Below the pieces are notes generated by a model. The model was not told the origin of the DNA, did not search any database, and saw only the letters and a list, made by a program, of their open reading frames with translations. Position numbers and translations under genes: made by a program. Positions 14,901-24,521 of a stretch of DNA of 64,000 nt are shown here, one piece after another. Numbering within the stretch: position 1 is the first letter of the stretch; each line of letters opens with the position of its first letter. The stretch lies in contig NZ_CP071869.1 in assembly GCF_017569185.1 (NCBI RefSeq), positions 3,772,001 to 3,836,000 of the forward strand. The letters run 5' to 3'. The stretch comes from Polaribacter cellanae (GTDB lineage: Bacteria > Bacteroidota > Bacteroidia > Flavobacteriales > Flavobacteriaceae).

Positions 14901-16013
14901 AAATTTTGTTGATTTTATTTTTTTCAATTGCATCCAGCTTTAGCTGTATGATATAAACAATTTATGTATGGTTGGCTTTAGCCAAAAACACTCGATTGCG
15001 TTGAAAACATTTTGGCTAAAGCCTTTATTTTATATGCATATTTACAATGGGTTAAAACCCATTGCAATTAAAAAAAATGGCTATAATTAAATTTTGTTGA
15101 TTTTATTTTTTTCAATTGCATCCAGCTTTAGCTGTATGATATAAACAATTTATGTATGGTTGGCTTTAGCCAAAAACACTCGATTGCGTTGAAAACATTT
15201 TGGCTAAAGCCTAAATTTTGTATACATATTTACAATGGGTTAAAACCCATTGCAATTAAAAAAAATGGCTATAATTAAATTTTGTTGATTTTATTTTTTT
15301 CAATTGCATCCAGCTTTAGCTGGATGTTATAAATAATTTATGTATGGTTGGCTTTAGCCAAAAACACTCAATCGTTTTGAAAACATTTTGGCTAAAGCCT
15401 TTTATTTTATATACATATTTACAATGGGTTAAAACCCATTGCAATTAAAAAAAATGGCTGTAATTAAATTTTGTTGATTTTATTTTTTTCAATTGCATCC
15501 AGCTTTAGCTGGATGATATAAACAATTTATGTATGGTTGGCTTTAGCCAAAAACACTCAATCGCTTTGAAAACATTTTGACTAAAGTCGATATTTTAAAA
15601 ACATATTTACAATGGGTTAAAACCCATTGCAATTAAAAAAAATGGCTATAATTAAATTTTGTTGATTTTATTTTTTTTCAATTGCATCCAGCTTTAGCTG
15701 GATGTTATAAACAATTTATGTATGGTTGGCTTTAGCCAAAATACTCGATTGTGTTGAAAACATTTTGGCTAAAGCCTAAATTTTGTATACATATTTACAA
15801 TGGGTTAAAACCCATTGCAATTAAAAAAAATGGCTGTAATTAAATTTTGTTGATTTTATTTTTTTCAATTGCATCCAGCTTTAGCTGGATGTTATAAACA
15901 ATTTATGTATGGTTGGCTTTAGCCAAAAACACTCAATCGCTTTGAAAACATTTTGACTAAAGTCGATATTTTAAAAACATATTTACAGTGAATTATAAAC
16001 CATTGTAATTGAA
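14901..16013. repeat. Array of six ~188-bp tandem repeats rich in dyads
   Basis: Units start at 14901, 15089, 15277, 15466, 15654 and 15842, with spacings of 188, 188, 189, 188 and 188. The last decays near 16013. Each has, in order, a dyad CATCCAGC/GCTGGATG, the block GGCTTTAGCCAAAA with its inverted partner TTTTGGCTAAAGCC about 25 bp on, and CAATGGGTT-AA-AACCCATTG. No coding potential is seen. Units 1 and 2 carry GCTGTATG in place of GCTGGATG; units 4 and 6 carry GACTAAAGTC in place of GGCTAAAGCC, keeping the dyad. It fills the space between the convergent glycosyltransferase and cutC genes. Confidence 0.92.
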
Positions 16014-16078
16014 AAGTTAACTTGTTGAAAATGAAAAAAAAGGCTTTAAGAGATTGTCTTAAATGAATCTAATTTATT

Positions 16079-16777
16079 CTATTGAATCACTTTTAAAATA
16101 CTTTGTATTTCTTCAATATTAGATTCTGTTTGAGCAACACTTCCAAAAAATATACTTTTTTCAGAATTTGTAATTTTAGAAGCAGAAGTATGGATTTCCA
16201 TAAAACCAGCTTCCTTAAAAGTAGGAGCATTCTCAGCATTTATGCCACTTCCAGGTAGAATAATTATATTTTCTTTGGCTAGTTTTTGTAGTTCAATTAG
16301 TAAATGAATTCCGTTGATTGCTTTTTCCTGCAAACCAGAAGTTAAAATTCTATCTACTTTTAAATCCATTAATCTTTTTAAGGATTCTTGTGGGTTTGTA
16401 ACACAGTCGAAAGCTCTGTGAAAGGTAAAGGAAAGTGGTTTGGAAAGTTCAATAATTTTTGCAGTTCTTTTAATATCGATGGAATTATCCGCATTTAAAA
16501 TTCCAGAAACAATTCCATGAAATCCTAATTTTTTACAAATTAAAATATCTTGTTTTATTTGTTCAAATTCCGCATTAGAATAATAAAAATTACCACTTCT
16601 TGGACGAATTAAAACATTTACAGGAATCGTAATTTTTGCTGCCACTTCTTTTAGTAAACCATAAGAAGGTGTAATGCCGCCAACAGATAATTCTGAGCAT
16701 AATTCAATTCTATGAGCTCCAGATTTTTCAGCATTTAAAGCAGATTGATAAGAATTAGCGCAAATTTCTAAAAGCAT
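16079..16777 (-). CDS. cutC: CutC family protein (copper homeostasis)
   Basis: The 232-residue TIM barrel carries family landmarks: LEICANSYQSALNAEKSGAHRIE split across the first strand and helix, LCSELSVGGITPSYG, VLIRPRSGNFYYS, FHRAFDC and ILPGSGINAENAP. CutC proteins were linked genetically to copper tolerance in E. coli, but the molecular function remains uncertain. The length matches the short family members. It is downstream of and co-directional with the GH20 gene, separated by a palindrome at about 16792-16824 that may terminate it from that gene. Confidence 0.92.
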   Translation of the reverse strand: MLLEICANSYQSALNAEKSGAHRIELCSELSVGGITPSYGLLKEVAAKITIPVNVLIRPRSGNFYYSNAEFEQIKQDILICKKLGFHGIVSGILNADNSIDIKRTAKIIELSKPLSFTFHRAFDCVTNPQESLKRLMDLKVDRILTSGLQEKAINGIHLLIELQKLAKENIIILPGSGINAENAPTFKEAGFMEIHTSASKITNSEKSIFFGSVAQTESNIEEIQSILKVIQ

Positions 16778-16791
16778 TGTTTATTTAATTT

Positions 16792-16824
16792 AAACCTCAA
16801 AGGTTTTTAAAATCTTTGAGGTTT
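16792..16824. repeat. Dispersed AAACCTCAAAGGTTTT-type palindrome (member 1)
   Basis: AAACCTCAAAGGTTTT pairs with AAAATCTTTGAGGTTT with one G-U. The same palindrome type recurs in the alpha-glucan locus at about 49341, 49431, 53780, 56393 and 58353. It lies between cutC and the GH20 gene and could act as a bidirectional terminator. Confidence 0.7.
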
Positions 16825-16830
16825 GGATTT

Positions 16831-19125
16831 TTACTTTACAATAATTTCGTCAATAAACGTCCAAGCTTTATTTCCTTCTCCAGGATTCCCTTTTGGTATA
16901 ATTCCGTAATTTGGAATTGTTAATTTTAGGGATTTTACTTTTTGTTTATCAGTATTTAATTCAGCGAAATTAAATTTTAAATCTATTAAAGTAGTTTCTC
17001 TATCTGCTAGTTTATTTTTTGATAAAACTACTTTTCCATTTTCTAACTCAAGTTTTATAGTAACTTCTTTTGGTGCATAAATCCATTGCGAATTTCCATT
17101 ATGGAATCTCGTAGAAATCGAGTTAATTTCTGTTGGCTTATCGAACTCGATGGTTACTTCTACATCATCTCCATTAAAACCTAACCATTCTTTATCCTCA
17201 TAACTTTTATCACTCCCATAAATTCCGTTTGTTAATGCTTTTATTCCACCTTCGTTATAAGACCTGTGTGGGTTTACATTTAGAGAAACTTTTTGTCCAA
17301 CAGCTTTGTGTGGTTGTATTTTTTTCGTAAAAACACTGCTTAGTTTTTTACCTTCGGCATTAAATGTAGCAGCTTTTATTTCGGTGTTTTTTGTAATTAA
17401 AATTTCTTCAGAATATATTTTAGAATTTTTATCGGGTTCAGAACCATCTGTTGTAAAACGAATTACTTTTCCTTGAGAGGGTGCTTCTAATTGATAGCTA
17501 ATTTTATTTACATCACTATGCAAAGTTCCTTTAATTTCATATAAATGATTGGCATAATTTACATCCATAGCATCTAATCTCTCATTAAAAAAGGCTAATC
17601 TTTTTACAAAATTGTTGTAATTTCTGTTTTCTTTTGAAGACCAAACCACTTCAGCCAAAGCAATTGCTCTTGGAAACGCCATATATTCTGCTTGGTCTTC
17701 TGTAGGGATGTATTCTGTCCATAAATTTCCTTGAGCTCCCAACACATATTTTTCTTCTTCTTTAGTTAATTCTTCTGGAATCGGGTTAAAATTATAAACT
17801 TTTCTCAAAGGAAGAAAACCGCCAATAGCCAAAGGTTCGTTAGGGTTTTTAGATTGATAATGGTCGAAATAACAGTGTGTATTTGGTGTTAAAATTACAT
17901 CGTGTTTTTCTTTTGCGGCTTTAATTGCGCCAGCAATTCCTCTCCAAGACATTACAGTTGCATTTGGCGCCAAACCACCTTCTAAAATCTCGTCCCAACC
18001 AATAATTTGTTTTCCTTTAGAGTTGATGTATTTTTCCATTCTGGTAATAAAATAACTCTGCAATTCGTGCTCGTCTTTTAAACCTTCTTTTTTAATTAAT
18101 TTTTGACAATAGTCACAGTTTTTCCAACGAGTTTTAGGTGCTTCATCTCCACCAATATGAATGTATTTTCCTGGAAAAAGTGGAATTATTTCATCTATAA
18201 CATCTTCTAAAAATTGAAAAGTTTTTTCATTAGGGCAATAAACTTCATCAAATACGCCCCATTTTGTAGCAACTTCTACTTGTTTTCCTGTACAACCCAA
18301 CTCTGGATATGCTGCAATTGCTGCTTGCGAATGTCCAGGCATTTCAATTTCTGGAATGACTGTTACTTGTCTTTCTGTAGCATATTTTACCACCTCTTTT
18401 ATTTCTTCTTGCGTGTAAAAACCACCATATTTTTTTCCATCGAATTTGTGCGGTTTGTTTGCATAACTACCAATTAAAGTTTCTTTTCTAAAAGCAGCAA
18501 TTTCTTGTAATTTCGGGTATTTTTTAATTTCAATTCGCCAGCCTTGGTCTTCTGTTAAATGCCAGTGAAAGGTGTTCATTTTTAACATTGACATTATATT
18601 GATGTATTTTTTAATAAAATCGACAGAGAAAAAATGACGTCCAACATCTAAGTGCATTCCTCGATACACAAATCTTGGCTCGTCTTTAATGTCTAAACAT
18701 TGAACTGCAATTTGCTTGGATGCAGATTTTACAGGCAATAATTGTATAAAACTTTGTACTCCATAAAAAGCTCCTTTCGCTGTTTTTGCAGCAATTGAAA
18801 CAATGTTTTTCTCAACTTTTAAAGTATAACCTTCCTCATTTTTAATAGAAGCATCTATTTTAAATTGAATAGAATTTTTCTCTTTTTTATCGGAAAGATT
18901 CAAATTGTAAGAGTCTTTTAGAAAAGATGTAAAAAAGTCCGAAACGTTTTTCAATTGATTATCAGTAATAATTGAAGTACTACTATCTAATATAAAAACA
19001 CCTTCCTGAATCTTCTGGCTCAAAGGTATTGGAATAATATTCGGTTCAATTGGTTTTTTAATTTGGTTGTTGCAACTCGATAAAATTGCAATAAAAAGTA
19101 CGAGAAAGTAATGGCTAATTTTCAT
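16831..19125 (-). CDS. GH20 beta-N-acetylhexosaminidase lipoprotein
   Basis: The 764-residue protein has a lipoprotein signal (Cys18 in LSSCNN). A GH20b-like N-terminal domain (~30-150) precedes the catalytic barrel (~152-500), with the Asp327-Glu328 pair in HIGGDEAPKTRW acting in substrate-assisted catalysis. The barrel opens RFVYRGMHLDVGRHFF and later has WHLTEDQGWRIEI. The C-terminus holds a chitobiase-like domain (TDGSEPDKNSKIYS) and a discoidin-like carbohydrate-binding module. It removes terminal GlcNAc or GalNAc. It is divergent from the GH92 gene across a 489-bp spacer and forms part of an N-glycan-degrading set. Confidence 0.95.
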   Translation of the reverse strand: MKISHYFLVLFIAILSSCNNQIKKPIEPNIIPIPLSQKIQEGVFILDSSTSIITDNQLKNVSDFFTSFLKDSYNLNLSDKKEKNSIQFKIDASIKNEEGYTLKVEKNIVSIAAKTAKGAFYGVQSFIQLLPVKSASKQIAVQCLDIKDEPRFVYRGMHLDVGRHFFSVDFIKKYINIMSMLKMNTFHWHLTEDQGWRIEIKKYPKLQEIAAFRKETLIGSYANKPHKFDGKKYGGFYTQEEIKEVVKYATERQVTVIPEIEMPGHSQAAIAAYPELGCTGKQVEVATKWGVFDEVYCPNEKTFQFLEDVIDEIIPLFPGKYIHIGGDEAPKTRWKNCDYCQKLIKKEGLKDEHELQSYFITRMEKYINSKGKQIIGWDEILEGGLAPNATVMSWRGIAGAIKAAKEKHDVILTPNTHCYFDHYQSKNPNEPLAIGGFLPLRKVYNFNPIPEELTKEEEKYVLGAQGNLWTEYIPTEDQAEYMAFPRAIALAEVVWSSKENRNYNNFVKRLAFFNERLDAMDVNYANHLYEIKGTLHSDVNKISYQLEAPSQGKVIRFTTDGSEPDKNSKIYSEEILITKNTEIKAATFNAEGKKLSSVFTKKIQPHKAVGQKVSLNVNPHRSYNEGGIKALTNGIYGSDKSYEDKEWLGFNGDDVEVTIEFDKPTEINSISTRFHNGNSQWIYAPKEVTIKLELENGKVVLSKNKLADRETTLIDLKFNFAELNTDKQKVKSLKLTIPNYGIIPKGNPGEGNKAWTFIDEIIVK

Positions 19126-19614
19126 TTTCTATTATATTTGATACGAATTTAATAATATATTTTTATGAAAATTATTTTATCTTCATTTTTTTTAACATTT
19201 AGTTCTAATAATAGATGTAAAATCGCACATTAAATCATAAAAAATGATAAAGAAAAATAATTTTCTTTACGTTCGCAATTTTAATATTAAGTTGTATTTA
19301 AAATAACTTTTATAGCAGGAAAATTTTAAAAAGAAATTGATAGAAACTATATATTGCATTGCGAAATTATCTTTACAATGCCTAATGCTTATGAAAAATA
19401 ATAGTTTATTTTTTTTTAACCATGTTTTCGAGAATTGGTTTGCGATTGGTTAATAATATGTTATAGAAGACCAGTTCCTAATGAAGGTAAAGATTATAAA
19501 GTAACTTAAATAGATAATTATTATTTAATATAAATGCTGCCTCCAATAAGTAAAAATAACTTTTAGGGTGTACAATCTCAACAAATAAATTAAATTTAAA
19601 ATTTAAAAAAAAAA
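19126..19614. promoter_or_regulatory. 489-bp divergent spacer between GH20 and GH92 genes
   Basis: This very AT-rich spacer must contain the promoters of both divergent genes. I see no ORF worth calling, no strong hairpin and no repeat shared with elsewhere in the window. A TATATTTG at 19133-19140 on the + strand matches the -7 consensus but lies ~475 bp from the GH92 start, so it may be chance. Confidence 0.35.
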
Positions 19615-21951
19615 ATGAAAAACACTGTTTATTTACTAATTGTTTTAACAACTGTTTTTTCTTCTTGCGATTCTAAAAAAGAAAACACAAACAAGTTAAA
19701 CGTAGAAGCGGTTTCTTTGGTAGATTATGTAAATCCGTTAATGGGAACAGATTCTAAATACAGTTTGTCTAATGGAAATACATATCCTGCAATTGCAACA
19801 CCTTGGGGCATGAATTTTTGGACACCAATGACTTCTAAAATGGGAGATGGCTGGACGTATAAATACAACGAAAATAAAATTAGAGGAATTAAACAAACCC
19901 ACCAACCAAGTCCTTGGATAAACGATTATGCCGCTTTTTCTTTTATGGCTGTTACTGGGAAGTTAAAATACAAAGAGGAAGACAGGCAATCTTGGTTTTC
20001 TCACAAAGCAGAAACTGTAAAACCACATTATTACAAAGTTTATTTAGCAGATTACGATGTTGTAGCAGAAGTTACACCCACAGAAAGAGCGGCTCATTTT
20101 AAATTTACGTTTCCGAAAGCAGATTCCTCTTACATAATGTTAGATGCATTTTACAGAGGTTCTATGGTTAAAATTATTCCTGAAGAGCGAAAGATTATTG
20201 GATATTGTAGAAATAATAGTGGAGGAGTTCCAGATAATTTTCACAATTATTTTGTTGCGGAATTTGATAAAGATTTCGAGATAAACCATACTTGGACAGA
20301 TGGATGGAAATTAATAGAAAATAATTTGAAGAGTGAAGGAGAACATGTTGGAGCTATTATAGGTTTTAAAACGAAGAAAGGAGAAACTGTAAACGTAAAA
20401 GTAGCATCGTCTTTTATAAGTTTAGAGCAAGCACAATTAAATTTAGATAGAGAAATTGGAGAAGATTCTTTTGAGACTACAAAAGAAAAAGCAAAAAAAA
20501 CATGGGAAAAAGAGCTGCATAAAATTACAATTGAAGATAATAATATCGATAATATTAGAACTTTTTATTCTTGTTTGTACCGTGTTTTATTGTTTCCAAG
20601 AAAGTTTTATGAATATGACAAAAACAATAAAATAGTACATTATAGCCCTTATAATGGGAAAATTTTACCAGGTTATATGTTTACAGATAATGGATTTTGG
20701 GACACTTTTAGAGCTGTGTATCCATTTTTTAACATGATGTATCCAGAGCTCAATAGCAACATTGTAGAGGGGTTAGCAAATACGTACAAAGAATCTGGTT
20801 GGCTTCCAGAATGGGCGAGTCCTGGACATAGAAATTGTATGATAGGTTCTAATTCTGCACCCATTGTTGTAGATGCATTTTTAAAAGGAAATGTAAAAGA
20901 AGCAGACGTGAAAACAATTTTCGAAGCAATATTAAAAAATGCAGAAGTAGAAAAAGGAAGACCTGTAAAATCAGTAGGAAGAGAAGGTTTAGATTACTAC
21001 AACTCTCTTGGTTATGTTCCTTATAATGTTGGGGTTAACGAAAATGTAGCAAGAACTTTAGAATATGCTTATGCCGATTTTACCATAGCTCAAATGGCGA
21101 AGAAATTAGGCGAAACAGCAATTGCTGAAAAATATTATCAAAAATCTTTAAATTATAAAAATGTTTTTGATCCATCTACCAATTTAATGCGTGGTAAAAA
21201 TGAAGATGGTACATTTCAATCTCCTTTTAATCCTTTAAAATGGGGCGATGCTTTTACAGAAGGAAATAGTTTGCATTATACATGGTCTGTTTTCCATGAT
21301 GTAGAAGGTTTAATTAATTTAATGGGTGGAAAAAATAAGTTTATTGCACAGTTAGATAGTGTTTTTACAATGCCGCCAGATTTCGACGATTCTTACTATG
21401 GAGGAACCATCCACGAAATTCGCGAAATGCAAATTGTAAATATGGGGAATTATGCTCATGGAAATCAGCCAATACAACATATGATTTATTTATACAATCA
21501 TGCAGGAACACCTTACAAAGCACAAGAAAAAATAAGAGATGTTTTAACAAAGCTATACAGTGCAACTCCAGATGGTTATTGTGGAGATGAAGATAATGGA
21601 CAAACTTCTGCTTGGTATGTTTTTAGTGCTTTAGGTTTTTATCCTGTTACACCAGCAACCAACCAATATGTTATTGGAAGTCCTTTATTTAAGAAAGCAA
21701 CCTTGCATTTAGAAAACGGAAATACGTTCGAGATACATGCAAAAAACAATTCTAAAAATAATTTTTATATAGCATCTACAACCTTAAATGGAGCAACAAC
21801 CACCAAAAATTTTATCAATTATAATGATATACAAAAAGGGGGTGCATTTAATTTTGAAATGACTAATAAACCGAATAAAAATTGGGGGAATAAAGAGGAA
21901 GATTTACCATATTCACTAAGTAAAACCAAAGATTTAAAAGGAAGAAATTAA
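19615..21951 (+). CDS. GH92 alpha-mannosidase lipoprotein
   Basis: The 778-residue protein has a lipoprotein signal ending FSSC at Cys19. It carries GH92 landmarks throughout: VDYVNPLMGTDSKYSLSNG, then YPAIATPWGMNFW near residue 60, GHRNCMIGSNSAPIVVDAF near 405 and PDGYCGDEDNGQTSAWYVFS near 655. Enzymes of this family are calcium-dependent exo-mannosidases acting on N-glycans or yeast mannan; linkage preference cannot be read by eye. It ends 2 bp before the glycosylasparaginase start, so the two are almost certainly translated from one message. Confidence 0.95.
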   Translation: MKNTVYLLIVLTTVFSSCDSKKENTNKLNVEAVSLVDYVNPLMGTDSKYSLSNGNTYPAIATPWGMNFWTPMTSKMGDGWTYKYNENKIRGIKQTHQPSPWINDYAAFSFMAVTGKLKYKEEDRQSWFSHKAETVKPHYYKVYLADYDVVAEVTPTERAAHFKFTFPKADSSYIMLDAFYRGSMVKIIPEERKIIGYCRNNSGGVPDNFHNYFVAEFDKDFEINHTWTDGWKLIENNLKSEGEHVGAIIGFKTKKGETVNVKVASSFISLEQAQLNLDREIGEDSFETTKEKAKKTWEKELHKITIEDNNIDNIRTFYSCLYRVLLFPRKFYEYDKNNKIVHYSPYNGKILPGYMFTDNGFWDTFRAVYPFFNMMYPELNSNIVEGLANTYKESGWLPEWASPGHRNCMIGSNSAPIVVDAFLKGNVKEADVKTIFEAILKNAEVEKGRPVKSVGREGLDYYNSLGYVPYNVGVNENVARTLEYAYADFTIAQMAKKLGETAIAEKYYQKSLNYKNVFDPSTNLMRGKNEDGTFQSPFNPLKWGDAFTEGNSLHYTWSVFHDVEGLINLMGGKNKFIAQLDSVFTMPPDFDDSYYGGTIHEIREMQIVNMGNYAHGNQPIQHMIYLYNHAGTPYKAQEKIRDVLTKLYSATPDGYCGDEDNGQTSAWYVFSALGFYPVTPATNQYVIGSPLFKKATLHLENGNTFEIHAKNNSKNNFYIASTTLNGATTTKNFINYNDIQKGGAFNFEMTNKPNKNWGNKEEDLPYSLSKTKDLKGRN

Positions 21952-21953
21952 GT

Positions 21954-22952
21954 ATGAAACGTAGAAAATTTTTAAAAAAAGCATCAGTAACAGGATTGGG
22001 ATTGGTTACAGCATCTTCTTCAATAATTAGTTGCGACGATACTAAAAAAGAAAAAAAAGCTGTTGCAACAGGTAAAACTGTAATTCCAGTTGTTGTAGCA
22101 ACTTGGAATTTTAAAAATGCAACAAAAGCAGCTTGGAAAGTTTTAGAAAAAGGGGGTAATTCTTTAGATGCAATAGAAGCTGGTTGTAGAGTAGAAGAAG
22201 CAGATTTAGAAAACACAACAGTTGGTAATGGAGGAACACCAGATAGAGATGGAAATGTTACTTTAGATGCTTGTATTATGAATAAAGAAGGAAATTATGG
22301 CGCAGTTGTTTGTATGGAAAACATTGCACACCCAATTTCTGTGGCTCGTAAAGTAATGGAAGAAACTCCACATGTTTTATTAGCAGGAAAAGGAGCAGAG
22401 CAATTTGCGGTTTCTAAAGGTTTTAAAAGACAAGATTTGCTAAATGAGAATACTAGAAAAGCATGGGAAAAGTGGAAAGAAACATCGGAATATAAACCGA
22501 TTATCAACATAGAAAACCACGATACAATTGGTATGTTAGCGATTGATAAAAATGGCGATATTTCTGGAGGTTGTACCACAAGTGGTTTGGCATATAAAAT
22601 GGCTGGTAGGGTAGGCGATTCTGCCATAATTGGTTCTGGCTTATTTATAGACAATGCAGTTGGTGGAGCTACAGCAACAGGAATGGGAGAAGAAGTCTTA
22701 AAAACGGTAGGTAGTTTTTTAATTGTTGAGTTAATGCGACAAGGAAGAACGCCACAAGAAGCATGTGAAGAAGGGGTAAGGAGAATTGTAACATCGAATC
22801 CTAATTTTAAAAACTTTCAAGTGGGGTATATTGCTTTAAATAAAAAAGGTGAATATGGTTGTTATTGTATTCATGGTGGATTTGGAATTAGCAAATACCA
22901 AGAAGGAGAACAAACGTATATAGAGTCTGATTCGTATATTAAAAAAGCATAA
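21954..22952 (+). CDS. N4-(beta-N-acetylglucosaminyl)-L-asparaginase (glycosylasparaginase)
   Basis: The 332-residue Ntn-hydrolase has a twin-arginine-like signal (MKRRKFLKKASVTG) that ends at a lipobox (IISC, Cys25), so it is probably exported folded and anchored. The autocleavage site and new N-terminal nucleophile is Thr191 in NHDTIGMLAID. GNGGTPDRDGNV near residue 88 and CTTSGLAYKMAGRVGDS near 205 are family motifs. It cleaves the GlcNAc-Asn bond that anchors N-glycans. Beside GH92 and GH20 it completes a route from glycoprotein to free sugars and aspartate. Confidence 0.93.
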   Translation: MKRRKFLKKASVTGLGLVTASSSIISCDDTKKEKKAVATGKTVIPVVVATWNFKNATKAAWKVLEKGGNSLDAIEAGCRVEEADLENTTVGNGGTPDRDGNVTLDACIMNKEGNYGAVVCMENIAHPISVARKVMEETPHVLLAGKGAEQFAVSKGFKRQDLLNENTRKAWEKWKETSEYKPIINIENHDTIGMLAIDKNGDISGGCTTSGLAYKMAGRVGDSAIIGSGLFIDNAVGGATATGMGEEVLKTVGSFLIVELMRQGRTPQEACEEGVRRIVTSNPNFKNFQVGYIALNKKGEYGCYCIHGGFGISKYQEGEQTYIESDSYIKKA

Positions 22953-23037
22953 AACAAAATAAACCTTAAAGTTAAGTTTTTAAATAACGTAAGTTCGATT
23001 TAAGAGAGAGTATATAACTCTATTTTAATTTATTAAT

Positions 23038-24380
23038 GGCACTAACTCATAAACTGTGTAAGTTTTAAAAAAGCTCAGGATTGAATTCAATCCTGAGCTT
23101 TTTAATTTTTATTAATTTTAAATTTTACACACTTATGAAACCAGAAGATTTTTTAAACGAGGATTTTTTAAAACAATTTAAAAACGGAACAGAACTTACC
23201 AGTTTTTTAGAGCAGCTCCACAAACGCGGTATAGAAAAGATTTTGGAAGGTGAGCTCGATGCGCACCTAGACTATGATAAGCACAAAAAAAGCAAGTCAG
23301 GTAATCTTAGAAATGGCTACACCAAGAAGAAGCTAAAAACCAGATTGGGCGAAACAGAGATAGAAGTTCCTAGAGATCGTGAGAGTTCTTTTAATCCTAT
23401 GATTGTCAAGAAGAGAGAAAGCACAACAGACGGCATTGAAAATATTATTATCTCTCTTTACGCTAAAGGTATGAGCAATAGCGATATCGAAGAACAAATC
23501 CGAGAACTTTATGATTTTAATATCTCAACAAGTACTATATCTAGGATTACCGATAGGATATCCACTGACATTATAGCTTGGAGAAATAGACCTTTAGAAG
23601 CGACCTATCTAATTGTATGGATGGATGGCATCGTATTTAAAGTCAGAGAAAACTCAAAAGTAGCAAACAAGACCATTTATATCGCTGTTGGACTGAGAAC
23701 GGACGGTAAAAAAGAAGTGCTAGGTTTATGGCTGGGCAAAAATGAATCTTCTGCCTTTTGGATGAGCGTTTTAACGGACATCAAAGCTCGAGGAACACAA
23801 GATATACTCATCACGGCTACCGATAATTTAAACGGCTTTACAGATACCATAAAGACCATTTTTCCTAACTCGGTTACCCAAATATGCGTTGTTCACCAAA
23901 TCAGAAACTCCTGTCGTTATGTAGTTTGGAAAGACAAGAAAGCGTTCACCAGAGATATGAAACAAATCTATACAGCTCCAACAAAAGAAGCAGCAAAAGC
24001 CGCTTTAAAAGACTTTAAAGCAAAGTGGAACTCGAAGTACTCATACGCCATAAGCAGTTGGGAAAACAACTGGGATGAACTTACCGTATTCTTTGATTTT
24101 CCTATTGAAATACGAACTATTATTTACACCACTAATTTAATAGAAAATCTAAATGGAAAGATCAGAAAATACACCAAAAACAAACTCTCGTTCCCAACTG
24201 ATGAAGCAGTTATGAAATCTGTTTTTTTAGCACTAAGAGAAAGTACCAAAAAATGGACAATGCCCATTAGAAATTGGGGAATTATACTAAATCAATTTTT
24301 AGCTATATTTGAAAATAGGATTAAACTATAAATAATTTAGTCCTGAGTTATTAAACTTACACAGATTTTAAGATAGTGTC
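23038..24380 (+). mobile_element. IS256-family insertion sequence, 1,343 bp
   Basis: The terminal inverted repeats are about 28 bp with six mismatches: left GGCACTAACTCATAAACTGTG, right (inverted) GACACTATCTTAAAATCTGTG, both followed by TAAGTTT. The 8-bp direct repeat TTATTAAT flanks it at 23030-23037 and 24381-24388, as expected for IS256. A 32-bp perfect palindrome at 23070-23101 followed by TTTAATTTTT sits inside the left end, a likely terminator shielding the transposase from outside transcription. It landed 85 bp after the glycosylasparaginase gene. Confidence 0.95.
23135..24331 (+). CDS. IS256-family transposase
   Basis: I start at the ATG at 23135, giving 398 residues ([15 protein letters not shown]). 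A TTG-type start at 23081 would run the protein through the terminator palindrome and is unlikely. Family features: a [12 protein letters not shown] motif near residue 45, [11 protein letters not shown], and a catalytic triad with Asp in [10 protein letters not shown], Asp in [12 protein letters not shown] and Glu in [15 protein letters not shown]. The length is normal and there is no internal stop, so the element is probably active. Confidence 0.95.
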   Translation: MKPEDFLNEDFLKQFKNGTELTSFLEQLHKRGIEKILEGELDAHLDYDKHKKSKSGNLRNGYTKKKLKTRLGETEIEVPRDRESSFNPMIVKKRESTTDGIENIIISLYAKGMSNSDIEEQIRELYDFNISTSTISRITDRISTDIIAWRNRPLEATYLIVWMDGIVFKVRENSKVANKTIYIAVGLRTDGKKEVLGLWLGKNESSAFWMSVLTDIKARGTQDILITATDNLNGFTDTIKTIFPNSVTQICVVHQIRNSCRYVVWKDKKAFTRDMKQIYTAPTKEAAKAALKDFKAKWNSKYSYAISSWENNWDELTVFFDFPIEIRTIIYTTNLIENLNGKIRKYTKNKLSFPTDEAVMKSVFLALRESTKKWTMPIRNWGIILNQFLAIFENRIKL

Positions 24381-24388
24381 TTATTAAT

Positions 24389-24521
24389 ATTTAGGTGTTT
24401 ATTTTTTTTTTTCATTTCGACCTTGTGGAGAAATCTTAAGAGTTAATTTGGTGTGTAAGATTTCTTGGCTTCATTGTGCTTCGTTCGAAATAATCTGTGT
24501 TAAAAACTTAAAATTTAAACA
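24389..24521. other. 133-bp spacer between two ISs, with a dispersed TTTCGA-type repeat
   Basis: Between the IS256 element and IS copy 3 lies only intergenic DNA. It holds CATTTCGACCTTGTGGAGAA and, inverted ~60 bp on, a TTTCTTGGCTTCATTGTG..TTCGAAAT block, the kind of imperfect inverted repeat scattered in flavobacterial intergenic regions. No gene is visible. The TAAACA target duplication of IS copy 3 is at 24516-24521. Confidence 0.5.

Noticed and set aside
14901..16013. CRISPR array
   Set aside because: Units are 188 bp with no short repeat/variable spacer alternation; spacers would be near-identical, and no cas gene is visible.
23081..23134. Extended N-terminus of the IS256 transposase
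   Set aside because: It would translate through the terminator-like palindrome and has no resemblance to family N-termini; the ATG at 23135 fits better.
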